Position numbers and translations under genes: made by a program
Notes under the pieces: model-generated
What the model was told of the DNA's origin: nothing
Seen by the model: the letters and a program-made list of their open reading frames with translations, nothing else
Database searches by the model: none
Shown here: positions 5,239 to 11,816 of the stretch, piece by piece
Layout of the letters: each line of letters opens with the position of its first letter
Position numbering within the stretch: the stretch's first letter is position 1
From: Deltaproteobacteria bacterium
GTDB taxonomy: Bacteria > Desulfobacterota > Dissulfuribacteria > Dissulfuribacterales > QOAL01
Direction: 5' to 3'
Length of the DNA: 11,816 nt
NCBI GenBank assembly: GCA_026988585.1
Contig: JALSKY010000209.1
Span: forward strand, 1 to 11,816

Positions 5239-6696
5239 ATGGTCAGAGAAACTCAAAATAACCACAACAATCAGCACGAGAAAGAGGGCAGTAAAGGTAC
5301 CATACTGCTGGTGGATGATGAGAAGGATATTACCGATGTGATGAAGATGCGTCTGGATCTGCTGGGGTACCGGGTGGTCGTCTGCAATGATCCTGAAGAT
5401 GCCCTGGCGAAGTTCAGAGAGGATGAGACCATAGATCTTCTGCTCACAGATCAGCGGATGGATAAATTGACAGGACGCCAGCTCATGGAGAAATGCCTTG
5501 AGCACGATCCATATATACAGACCATTATTTTTACTGCCTACGGCACCATTGATCAGGCCGTGGATGCCATCAAGGCCGGGGCCTTTTCCTATGTGACCAA
5601 GCCTGTTGACCATAAGGAACTGGAGGTAAAGATCCAACAGGCACTGGAAAAACGGAACCTCCTTAAAAAGGTTCATGATTTCGAGAGCATGATGGAGGGA
5701 GGGCACCAGTTTGCCGGGATCATAGGCAAAAGTCCGAAGATGAAAGCCCTCTTCAGACAGATAGTCCAGATGGCTCCAACAGACATTGCCATCAGTATTA
5801 CAGGGGAGTCAGGTACAGGCAAGGAGCTTGCTGCCAGGGCAGTTCATCTCCATTCCAAGAGGAATCAGGGACCCTTCGTGGCCATCAACTGTGCTGCCGT
5901 CCCTGAATCCATGTTGGAGGATGAACTTTTTGGACATGTTAAGGGGGCCTTTACATCGGCAGTAGGAACGAAGAGCGGAGTGTTTCAGTCAGCAGACGGA
6001 GGTACCCTGTTTCTGGATGAGATAGGAGAGATGGATGAGTCCATGCAGGTAAAGCTCCTGAGGGTCCTGGAAACCGGAGAGGTCAAGCCCCTTGGCTCGG
6101 ATACGGTTAGAAAGGTGGATATCAGACTGATCGTTGCCACAAACAAGGACTTGCGAAAGCTGGTGGATGATGGTCAGTTCCGGCAGGACCTGTTCTATAG
6201 GGTACAGGTTGCCCCCCTTGAGCTCCCGCCGTTGAGAGAGAGAAAGGAGGATATTCCCCTGTTGCTGGGTCATTTTCTCAACCAGGCCACCAGGAAGATG
6301 GACAAGACCATCAGGTGGGTGGAGTCTGATGTGGTTAATGCCTTCTGCCGGTATGATTGGCCTGGCAATGTCAGAGAGCTCAAGAATATTGTCAACTATC
6401 TCGTGGCTATCTGTCAACGGGATATTATCACTTCTGATCTTCTGGAATCTACACAGCTTGCTTCTTTTCTGGGTATATCAAGTCTGCCTTCCCTCAAGGA
6501 TGCCAGGTTTCAGTTCACCAAGGAATACCTGGAACAGATAATGTCCTTTGCCAAGGGCAACGTCTCCATGGCAGCAAAACATGCCGGATATTACAGGGCT
6601 GATTTTTACAAGCTGCTCCAGAAACACCATGTGGACCCGGATATCTACAGAAACAAGCAGAAACGGATCAGTACCCAAGAGCTGGAGAAGATATGA
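5239..6696 (+). CDS. glrR: GlrR-like sigma54-dependent response regulator
   Basis: The 485-residue product has a receiver domain (21-140: Asp26/Asp27, phospho-acceptor Asp71, Thr99, Lys121), an AAA+ sigma54-activation domain (about 158-390: Walker A GESGTGKE 189-196, Walker B GGTLFLDEIG 254-263, sensor I ATNKDL, arginine-finger region FRQDLFYR, sensor II WPGNVREL 374-381) and a C-terminal Fis-type HTH (about 438-465, ending FYKLLQKH). The C-terminal ARFQFTKEYLEQI and GNVSMAAKHAG closely resemble E. coli GlrR, which activates sigma54 promoters for envelope-related genes after phosphorylation by GlrK. Odd feature: the sigma54-contact loop reads GAFTSA (236-241), Ser replacing the second Gly. 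The ATG at 5239 has only an A-rich leader and no Shine-Dalgarno; no other start lies before the receiver domain. Identity as a GlrR-type activator is firm; targets are unknown. Confidence 0.88.
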   Translation: MVRETQNNHNNQHEKEGSKGTILLVDDEKDITDVMKMRLDLLGYRVVVCNDPEDALAKFREDETIDLLLTDQRMDKLTGRQLMEKCLEHDPYIQTIIFTAYGTIDQAVDAIKAGAFSYVTKPVDHKELEVKIQQALEKRNLLKKVHDFESMMEGGHQFAGIIGKSPKMKALFRQIVQMAPTDIAISITGESGTGKELAARAVHLHSKRNQGPFVAINCAAVPESMLEDELFGHVKGAFTSAVGTKSGVFQSADGGTLFLDEIGEMDESMQVKLLRVLETGEVKPLGSDTVRKVDIRLIVATNKDLRKLVDDGQFRQDLFYRVQVAPLELPPLRERKEDIPLLLGHFLNQATRKMDKTIRWVESDVVNAFCRYDWPGNVRELKNIVNYLVAICQRDIITSDLLESTQLASFLGISSLPSLKDARFQFTKEYLEQIMSFAKGNVSMAAKHAGYYRADFYKLLQKHHVDPDIYRNKQKRISTQELEKI

Positions 6697-6821
6697 GCCG
6701 ACCCTATATGGTGAAGATCGTCTCTGTTTTGCGGTGGATAAAGATGGAGTGTGCCTCCTCTGGGATGGCCCTCAAGGGCATTTTTTGTCTCCTGTCACGA
6801 GCCGGATTAGTTGGCGACTGA
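6693..6821 (+). CDS. Candidate 42-codon ORF overlapping the glrR stop (ATGA)
   Basis: An ATG at 6693 overlaps the TGA of the regulator as ATGA, with GGAG 5 nt upstream, the typical arrangement for translational coupling. It encodes 42 residues, starting MSRPYMVKIVSVLRWIKM and including three further methionines and two cysteines; I recognise no family. Against it, a possible terminator hairpin with a T6 run lies inside it at 6768-6786. Either the ORF or the terminator is probably real, not both. Confidence 0.3.
   Translation: MSRPYMVKIVSVLRWIKMECASSGMALKGIFCLLSRAGLVGD
6768..6786 (+). terminator. Possible intrinsic terminator of the regulator gene
   Basis: GCCC-TCAA-GGGC (6768-6779) is a short GC stem with a tetraloop. 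It can be extended by two A-T pairs past a bulged G, and is followed by T6 at 6781-6786. It lies about 70 bp after the glrR stop. The stem is short, so efficiency may be low. Confidence 0.4.
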
Positions 6822-7102
6822 ATCATATTTATTGAAGAAATGGTTCAATCGTTCAACGGCTTAATGAATTTACTCTCAGCAATTCCATGTTCATTTTCTC
6901 TGCGATTCTTCATGGCATGGACATAGATTGAGATAGTCTTTTTTCCCCCTTGTTTTTCTGTAAAAACAGCCAGTCTCTGTTTATTTTTTCTTAATGCAAA
7001 AAAGTTCATCTTTAACATTGCCAAATTCTAACAATGTTGCTAAACAATAAATGAACCCGTATTCATTCAGGAGATGGGTGAAAAAAATGGCAGCATAATC
7101 TT
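6822..7102 (+). other. AT-rich leader of ppsA with several inverted repeats
   Basis: No gene is visible here. The stretch presumably holds the ppsA promoter, but I cannot pick a convincing -35/-10 pair. Inverted repeats seen are TGTTTTT/AAAAACA (6951-6957 and 6962-6968), AACATTG/CAATGTT (7014-7020 and 7032-7038, 11-nt loop), and AATGAA/TTCATT (7050-7055 and 7062-7067), with ACCC (7055-7058) able to pair instead with GGGT (7076-7079). Mutually exclusive pairings close to the ribosome-binding site would suit leader regulation, but no known riboswitch pattern was recognised. Confidence 0.4.
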
Positions 7103-7110
7103 AGAGGAGG
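7103..7110 (+). promoter_or_regulatory. Ribosome-binding site that fixes the ppsA start
   Basis: AGAGGAGG ends 9 nt before the ATG at 7120 and lies directly against an in-frame TTG at 7111. Only the ATG has workable spacing, so the protein starts MSDKPFILWF. Confidence 0.75.
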
Positions 7111-7119
7111 TTGTCGGTA

Positions 7120-9549
7120 ATGAGTGACAAGCCGTTTATTTTGTGGTTCGACGAGATAGGGATTGAAGATGTGCCAATGGTAGGTGGTAAAAATGCCTCC
7201 CTTGGTGAGATGTATAAGCACCTCACCGGCAAGGGGGTCAAGGTACCCAACGGTTTTGCAATTACTGCCGAGGCCTACAAGCATCTGTTGAGGGAGGGAG
7301 GAATCGAACAGGCCATCAAGGATGTGCTGGAGGGCCTGGATACCCACAACATAGAGGATCTGCAGAAAAGGGGGCAGAAGGTAAGGGAGATTATTCTAAA
7401 CGCCAAGTTTCCCGATGATCTGGAACAGGCGATTATCGAGGCCTACCGCAAGATGGAGGAGCAGTACGGTCCCAATGTGGATGTAGCTGTGCGTTCCTCA
7501 GCAACTGCAGAGGATCTTCCTGATGCCTCGTTTGCTGGCCAGCAGGACACCTATCTCAACATTACCGGCACAGAGGCCCTGATAGATGCATGTCATCGCT
7601 GTTTTGCAAGCCTGTTCACCAACAGGGCCATCTCTTACAGGCATGACAAGGGGTTCGGGCATTTTGACGTATATCTCTCGATTGCAGTGCAGAAAATGAT
7701 CAGGAGCGACAGTGCCAGCTCAGGTGTCATGTTCACTATGGATACCGAGAGTGGTTTTACTGACGTGGTCTATATCACAGGGGCCTGGGGGCTTGGAGAG
7801 AATGTGGTCCAGGGTGCTGTCAATCCGGATGAGTTCTATGTGTTTAAACCCACGCTCAAGGAGGGTTTCCGTCCCATTGTATCCAAGAAACTTGGGCTCA
7901 AGCAGAAGAAGATGATCTATACTGACGATCCCAAGGAGCCTGTTACAAATATTGAGACTACTCCTGAAGAGCGGAACAGTTTTGTGCTCAGTGATGATGA
8001 ACTGCTGACCCTGGCAAAATGGGCCTGTATCATTGAGGAGCATTATAAGAAACAGATGGATATAGAATGGGCCAAGGATGGTGACGGCAAGGAGGTCGGC
8101 ACTGGCGAACTCTACATCGTTCAGGCCCGTCCGGAAACAGTGCATTCACAGCGAGACCAGAATTTCATGGAGACCTACAAGCTCCTTGAAAAGAGTGAGG
8201 TACTGGTAACCGGTAAGGCAGTCGGCGCCAAGGTAGGCGAGGGCAAGGTGCATGTCATCCAGGATGCCAGCGAGATAACCTCCTTCAATGAGGGAGAGGT
8301 CCTGGTGACGGATATGACAGATCCTGACTGGGAACCCATCATGAAGATCGCTGCAGCTATTGTTACAAATAGGGGCGGTCGTACCTGTCATGCAGCCATT
8401 GTGTCACGTGAGTTAGGCATACCCTGTATCGTTGGTACTGAGAACGGTACTGAAATCCTCAAGACAGGTCAGGATGTTACTGTCTCCTGCTGCGAGGGTG
8501 AAGAGGGCCGGGTCTATGAGGGCATTCTGAAATATGAGGTGGAGAGGATAGATTTCACCAATGTTCCCAAGACCAGGACCAAGATAATGATGAATGTTGG
8601 TATCCCTGAACAGGCCTTTGCCCAGGGTCAGATCCCTAATGACGGGGTTGGGCTTGCAAGGCTGGAGTTCGTAATCAATTCACACATAGGTATCCATCCA
8701 CTGGCCCTGCTCCATTATGATGAGCTCAAGGCCAAGGCTGACTCAGACCCCCAGATACGTGAGATAGTTGAAGCCATAGATGAAAAGACCCCTCACTACA
8801 AGGACAAGGCACAGTTTTTTACAGACACTTTGGCCCAGGGAATAGCAACCATCGCTGCAGGGTTCTACCCCAAGGATGTTATTGTCCGTCTCTCTGATTT
8901 CAAGAGTAATGAATATGCCAACCTGATAGGCGGACAGATCTATGAGCCAGAGGAACACAATCCCATGATCGGCTGGAGAGGTGCATCCCGCTACTATGCA
9001 CCAAACTTCGAGCCGGCATTTGCCCTTGAGTGTGCAGCCTTCAAGAAGGTCAGGGATGAGATGGGGCTCAGAAATGTCAAGTCCATGATCCCCTTCTGCC
9101 GTACAGTGGATGAAGGAAAAAAGGTGGTGGGCATCATGGAGAAATATGGGCTGAAGCAGGGAGAGAACGGTCTGGAGATCTATGTGATGTGTGAGATTCC
9201 TGCCAATGTAATCCTTGCCGATCAGTTTTCAGACGTGTTTGATGGATTTTCCATCGGTTCAAATGACTTGACCCAGTTGACCCTTGGTTTGGACAGGGAT
9301 TCCGAGCTGGTATCCCATATCTATGACGAGCGAAACGAGGCTGTAAAAAGGATGGTTCGTCAAGTCATTACTGTAGCCAAGGAGAGAGGTAGAAAGATTG
9401 GTATTTGTGGCCAGGCCCCTAGTGATTTTCCGGATTTTGCTGCATTCCTTGTGGAGTGTGGAATTGACTCCATGAGTCTTACTCCGGATACAGCTGTGAA
9501 GACCAGGTTGCTGGTAGCCGAGAAGGAGAAGGAACTGGGAATAAGTTAA
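7120..9549 (+). CDS. ppsA: Phosphoenolpyruvate synthase
   Basis: The 809-residue product is close to the 792 residues of E. coli PpsA and shows all three parts. The N-terminal ATP-grasp region has WFDEIGIEDVPMVGGKNASL near residue 9-28 and RSSATAEDLPDASFAGQQDT from Arg125. The central phosphohistidine domain has GGRTCHAAIVSRELGIP with His424, the swivelling phospho-carrier. The C-terminal PEP/pyruvate TIM barrel has CEIPANVILAD, IGSNDLTQLTLGLDRD and ICGQAPSDFPDFAAF with the catalytic Cys763. It converts pyruvate, ATP and water to PEP, AMP and phosphate in the cytoplasm, feeding gluconeogenesis. The opening WFDE motif and AWGLGENVVQGAVNPDEFYV separate it from pyruvate phosphate dikinase. It is a single gene with its own leader and a strong terminator. 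Confidence 0.96.
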   Translation: MSDKPFILWFDEIGIEDVPMVGGKNASLGEMYKHLTGKGVKVPNGFAITAEAYKHLLREGGIEQAIKDVLEGLDTHNIEDLQKRGQKVREIILNAKFPDDLEQAIIEAYRKMEEQYGPNVDVAVRSSATAEDLPDASFAGQQDTYLNITGTEALIDACHRCFASLFTNRAISYRHDKGFGHFDVYLSIAVQKMIRSDSASSGVMFTMDTESGFTDVVYITGAWGLGENVVQGAVNPDEFYVFKPTLKEGFRPIVSKKLGLKQKKMIYTDDPKEPVTNIETTPEERNSFVLSDDELLTLAKWACIIEEHYKKQMDIEWAKDGDGKEVGTGELYIVQARPETVHSQRDQNFMETYKLLEKSEVLVTGKAVGAKVGEGKVHVIQDASEITSFNEGEVLVTDMTDPDWEPIMKIAAAIVTNRGGRTCHAAIVSRELGIPCIVGTENGTEILKTGQDVTVSCCEGEEGRVYEGILKYEVERIDFTNVPKTRTKIMMNVGIPEQAFAQGQIPNDGVGLARLEFVINSHIGIHPLALLHYDELKAKADSDPQIREIVEAIDEKTPHYKDKAQFFTDTLAQGIATIAAGFYPKDVIVRLSDFKSNEYANLIGGQIYEPEEHNPMIGWRGASRYYAPNFEPAFALECAAFKKVRDEMGLRNVKSMIPFCRTVDEGKKVVGIMEKYGLKQGENGLEIYVMCEIPANVILADQFSDVFDGFSIGSNDLTQLTLGLDRDSELVSHIYDERNEAVKRMVRQVITVAKERGRKIGICGQAPSDFPDFAAFLVECGIDSMSLTPDTAVKTRLLVAEKEKELGIS

Positions 9550-9583
9550 GGTTACCGGTAATTTTTTCAGCTTGAAATGCCAC

Positions 9584-9624
9584 AGGGCGGTACCAGCAAT
9601 GGTCCCGCCCTTTTTGTTTTTTTT
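9584..9624 (+). terminator. Intrinsic terminator of ppsA
   Basis: AGGGCGG (9584-9590) pairs with CCGCCCT (9605-9611), and inner ACC (9592-9594) pairs with GGT (9601-9603) across a mismatch. A long T-rich tail, T5-G-T8, follows. It lies 35 bp after the ppsA stop and is a textbook rho-independent terminator. Confidence 0.92.
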
Positions 9625-9668
9625 AGCCACCCGCTATCGCGTGACAGATACAGACAGAGACACCTTCC
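9625..9668 (-). repeat. Degenerate intergenic element, copy D (inverted)
   Basis: On the minus strand this reads GTCTGTATCTGTCA, then about 9 nt, then TAGCGGGTGGCTAAAA. Copy A has GTCTGTGGTTGTCA, then AGCGGGTGGTTAAT, so the two share both blocks with one 1-nt length difference between. It is inverted relative to copies A, B and C and starts right after the T tail of the ppsA terminator. Confidence 0.5.
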
Positions 9669-9740
9669 ACCTGCAGATTGGCGGGTTAAAAGGCCCTGGG
9701 GAACACCCTGATAAGGCTTGTTGATGGGTTTCCTGTGCTC

Positions 9741-9766
9741 CTTCCCTGTGGAGCCCGACAGGGAAG
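9741..9766. repeat. 9-bp hairpin in the ppsA/aminotransferase gap
   Basis: CTTCCCTGT (9741-9749) and ACAGGGAAG (9758-9766) are a perfect inverted repeat with an 8-nt loop. Neither strand has a T-run after it, so it is not a standard intrinsic terminator. It lies about midway between element copies D and B and might serve the leftward aminotransferase transcript as a 3' stabilising or pausing hairpin. Confidence 0.6.
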
Positions 9767-9783
9767 AAGGTGTTTCGTCCGGT

Positions 9784-9828
9784 TTTGTCTCTGCGTGTCT
9801 AACGACGTAGGTGGTTAATTGTTTTTTT
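9784..9828 (+). repeat. Degenerate intergenic element, copy B
   Basis: TTTGTCTCTGCGTGTC (9784-9799), then GTAGGTGGTTAATTG and T7 (9822-9828) match copy A at 29 of 37 core positions, with TGTC tetramers again 10 bp apart. It abuts the aminotransferase stop codon and faces copy D across about 115 bp of unique sequence. Confidence 0.6.
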
Positions 9829-9830
9829 GA

Positions 9831-11036
9831 TCAGCCCAGTTCAGACAATGCCTTTTCAAATCTGTTCAGCCCCTCTTCCAGCACCTTTATATCTGTTGCG
9901 TATGAGAAGCGGATGAACTGGTCCGCCCCAAAGGCGATCCCTGGAACGCAAGCGATCTTGGCTGTTTCGAGCAGGTAATCCGCCATATCGAGAGAGCCTG
10001 ATATGGCCTTGTCTCCTGCCTTTTTGCCATAATAGGCAGATACATCAGGAAAGACATAGAATGCGCCCTGGGGAGGCACACATTTTATCCCATCCATGGC
10101 TTCCAGCCTGTTGAACATATATGTTCCCCGTTCCTTGAAAGCCCCTACCATGGTTTTTACACACTCTTGAGGTCCGGCCAGGGCTGCAGCAGCAGCCTTC
10201 TGCGCGATGGAGTTGGGGTTGGATGTACTCTGGCTCTGAATCTTGGTGCAGGCCTTTACCAGGTCTGCAGGGCCAGCCATGTAGCCGATTCTCCACCCGG
10301 TCATTGCGTAGGTCTTGGAGACACCGTTGGCTATTATCACATTTTCCTTTGCCTCTGGAGAGAAGGTCAGGATATTCTCCGGCCCTTTGCCATCAAACCT
10401 GATCTCATCATAGATATCATCGGTGATCACAAAAAATCCCCTTTCCATGGCCAGTTCGGCAATGGCCTGGAGATCCTCACCGGAATAAACAGCGCCAGTA
10501 GGATTGGACGGGCTGTTCAGGATCATGGCCTTGGTACGGTCAGTAATTTTGGACCTTAGCAGATCCATATCTATGGCGAAGTTTTCTTCTGCCCTGGATT
10601 CTAAGTAGATGGGAATTCCCCCGGCCAGCTCGATTATGGCAGGATAGGAGACCCAGTAAGGGACAGGCACGATCACCTCGTCTCCAGGATTCAGTATTGC
10701 CTGGGCTATGTTGTAGAGACACTGTTTCCCGCCAGTTGATGCCACTATCTGTTCCGGGGCGTATTCCATGCCGTAATCCCGTTTCAGCTTGGCTGCTATG
10801 GCATCCTTCAGTTCCGGGATCCCCCCAACTGCCGTGTATTTGGTGAATCCATCCCTGATGGCCTGAATGGCGGCCTCCTTGACATGATCCGGAGTGTCGA
10901 AGTCCGGCTCCCCTGCGGACAGATTGACAATGTCTTCACCCTGGGCCTTGAGGGCCTTTGCCTTTGCATCCACTGCAAGGGTAGGGGAGGGTTTCAGATT
11001 CTTTACCCTGTCTGCCAGTGACGGTACCTTTGCCAT
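9831..11036 (-). CDS. Class I PLP-dependent aminotransferase (aspartate aminotransferase type)
   Basis: The 401-residue product begins MAKVPSLADRVKNLKPSPTL. An ATG at 11096 would add 20 residues, but AGGAG lies 6 nt before the ATG at 11036, and the added part is low-complexity. Motifs: AGEPDFDTP (41-49), TGGKQ (101-105), SPSNPTGAVY with Asn178, DDIYDE with Asp206 and Tyr209, the Schiff-base Lys241 in NGVSKTYAMTGWRIGY, and the carboxylate-binding Arg376 in FIRFSYA. These place it in the prokaryotic (gamma, Ib) aspartate aminotransferase group, which exchanges aspartate and glutamate amino groups via PLP in the cytoplasm. The TGGKQ lysine is the one linked to acidic-substrate preference in that group, but prephenate or other specificities cannot be excluded. 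It lies 70 bp after truA in the same direction, probably one transcript. No T-tract terminator follows on its strand. Confidence 0.93.
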   Translation of the reverse strand: MAKVPSLADRVKNLKPSPTLAVDAKAKALKAQGEDIVNLSAGEPDFDTPDHVKEAAIQAIRDGFTKYTAVGGIPELKDAIAAKLKRDYGMEYAPEQIVASTGGKQCLYNIAQAILNPGDEVIVPVPYWVSYPAIIELAGGIPIYLESRAEENFAIDMDLLRSKITDRTKAMILNSPSNPTGAVYSGEDLQAIAELAMERGFFVITDDIYDEIRFDGKGPENILTFSPEAKENVIIANGVSKTYAMTGWRIGYMAGPADLVKACTKIQSQSTSNPNSIAQKAAAAALAGPQECVKTMVGAFKERGTYMFNRLEAMDGIKCVPPQGAFYVFPDVSAYYGKKAGDKAISGSLDMADYLLETAKIACVPGIAFGADQFIRFSYATDIKVLEEGLNRFEKALSELG

Positions 11037-11106
11037 TTTGCTCTCCTCGCTTTTCCTTTTTTGAGAGAAGAGAGGGAATGGACCTTGCCCCCTCATCTCA
11101 TCCCTG

Positions 11107-11816
11107 TCAGTAGATTACCCTTACCAGGTAGAGGCCGCAAGCAGGAGCTGTAGGGCTGGACATTCGTCTGTCCCTGGATTCCAAGATGGAAGAGACTTCG
11201 GTTGTAGATCGCCTCTGGAGCCCTACATCGACAAGCAGTCCGGATATGTTGCGTACCATATATCTGAGAAACCCGTCAGCCTCCACGGTGATGGTAACCA
11301 TGGTTATTTCCTGCTCTGGATACTCCTTTATCGGTCTGCTTTCAATATGGATATGGAAGATGGTGCGTACACTGTGGGAGGCACTGGAGCCTGATGCCCT
11401 GAAACAGCTGAAGTCATGTGTGCCAAGGAGTATCTCAGCAGCTGCCTTCATCCCATCTATGTTCAAAGGATATTTGATGAGCCATGCCCTGTCCTTGAAT
11501 AGTGGCAGTTTTACAGGACTGGTAATGATTTCATAACGATAGATCTTGGATTTGACACTGCCAATGGGATGCCACTGTTCAGGGGCCTCCTCTGCATGCA
11601 GGATCGAAATATCATCTGGCAGGATCGCGTTCAACCCCCTTTTGAGTCCGTCTATGGGGATCTTGCTGCATGTCCTGAACCCTGCCACCTGTCCCAAAGC
11701 ATGTACTCCGGCATCGGTTCGGCCTGATGCCAGCAGGGATATCTTTTCTCCAAGGATCTTTTCTATGGCACCTTCCAGTACGCCCTGGACGGTTATGGCC
11801 TCATGCTGTCTCTGCC
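11107..11816 (-). CDS. truA: tRNA pseudouridine synthase A, N-terminus outside the window
   Basis: The frame is open to the right edge (codon-aligned from 11814), giving 235 residues. The first visible residues, QRQHEAITVQGVLEGAIEKI, are the TruA N-terminal region, so perhaps 15-25 residues are missing. The catalytic aspartate is in SGRTDAGVHALGQ. KSKIYRYEI, GTHDFSCFRASGS and GFLRYMVRNISG are further family hallmarks. TruA isomerises uridines 38-40 of the tRNA anticodon stem-loop to pseudouridine. Nothing in the visible part looks damaged. The aminotransferase gene follows 70 bp downstream on the same strand. Confidence 0.95.
   Translation of the reverse strand, partial: QRQHEAITVQGVLEGAIEKILGEKISLLASGRTDAGVHALGQVAGFRTCSKIPIDGLKRGLNAILPDDISILHAEEAPEQWHPIGSVKSKIYRYEIITSPVKLPLFKDRAWLIKYPLNIDGMKAAAEILLGTHDFSCFRASGSSASHSVRTIFHIHIESRPIKEYPEQEITMVTITVEADGFLRYMVRNISGLLVDVGLQRRSTTEVSSILESRDRRMSSPTAPACGLYLVRVIY

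Noticed and set aside
6913..6928. Sigma54-like promoter TGGCATG-N4-TAGAT upstream of ppsA
   Set aside because: The -24 half is good, but the -12 half lacks the needed GC (it has GA); one near match in an AT-rich leader is not enough, although a sigma54 activator gene is adjacent.
7074..7124. Upstream 16-codon ORF overlapping the ppsA start
   Set aside because: Its AGGAG lies directly against the ATG with no spacing, so it is unlikely to be translated.
7120..9549. Pyruvate phosphate dikinase
   Set aside because: The WFDE opening, VNPDEFYV region and C-terminal motifs follow PEP synthase, and the N-terminal dikinase signatures are absent.
9741..9766. Hairpin as bidirectional intrinsic terminator
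   Set aside because: The stem is good but neither strand has a T-tract after it.

Overview
The window looks like an ordinary chromosomal segment of a Gram-negative bacterium. I would place it most cautiously among the Desulfobacterota (former Deltaproteobacteria) or a nearby lineage. The reasons are a medium GC content, a GlrK/QseG/GlrR-type envelope-stress system, a lipoprotein with a Lon/Lol-style lipobox, a gamma-type (Ib-like) aspartate aminotransferase, a PEP synthase, and short degenerate intergenic elements of a kind I recall from such genomes. No rRNA, tRNA, CRISPR array, transposase, integrase or phage gene was found.

Layout. Positions 1-278 (minus) hold the N-terminus of an AmpG-type muropeptide permease that runs off the left edge. 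Next come a small unknown protein (412-648, minus) overlapping the 3' end of an aldo/keto reductase (623-1591, minus). A 431-bp gap (1592-2022) holds a strong stem-loop whose loop carries a tandem 13-mer. The gene at 2023-2526 (minus) joins an N-terminal HTH domain to a C-terminal amphi-Trp domain; it has a near-consensus promoter with a palindrome in its spacer and a perfect internal Shine-Dalgarno at the domain junction. Divergently, 2732-3157 (plus) encodes a DUF1992 protein.

The centre is a signalling locus. A GlrK-like sensor kinase (3653-5182) and a QseG-like coiled-coil lipoprotein (3171-3737) lie on the minus strand. Divergent from them is a GlrR-like sigma54 activator (5239-6696, plus). 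In enterobacteria these three genes lie in one direction, so this is a rearranged version of the same system. The regulator has GAFTSA where the sigma54-contact loop is normally GAFTGA. A weak terminator and a 42-codon ORF compete for the stretch just after it.

The right part is metabolic. ppsA (7120-9549, plus) makes PEP from pyruvate, has a long AT-rich leader, and ends in a clear intrinsic terminator (9584-9624). Converging on it are truA (11107 to the right edge, partial, minus) and a PLP aminotransferase (9831-11036, minus), probably one transcription unit. Four diverged copies of one intergenic element of about 40-60 bp lie at about 304-367, 1954-2004, 9625-9668 and 9784-9828; the last two are inverted around the ppsA/aminotransferase convergence.

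The most unusual item is the HTH/amphi-Trp gene with its apparent second start. The rest is mostly recognisable housekeeping and signalling.
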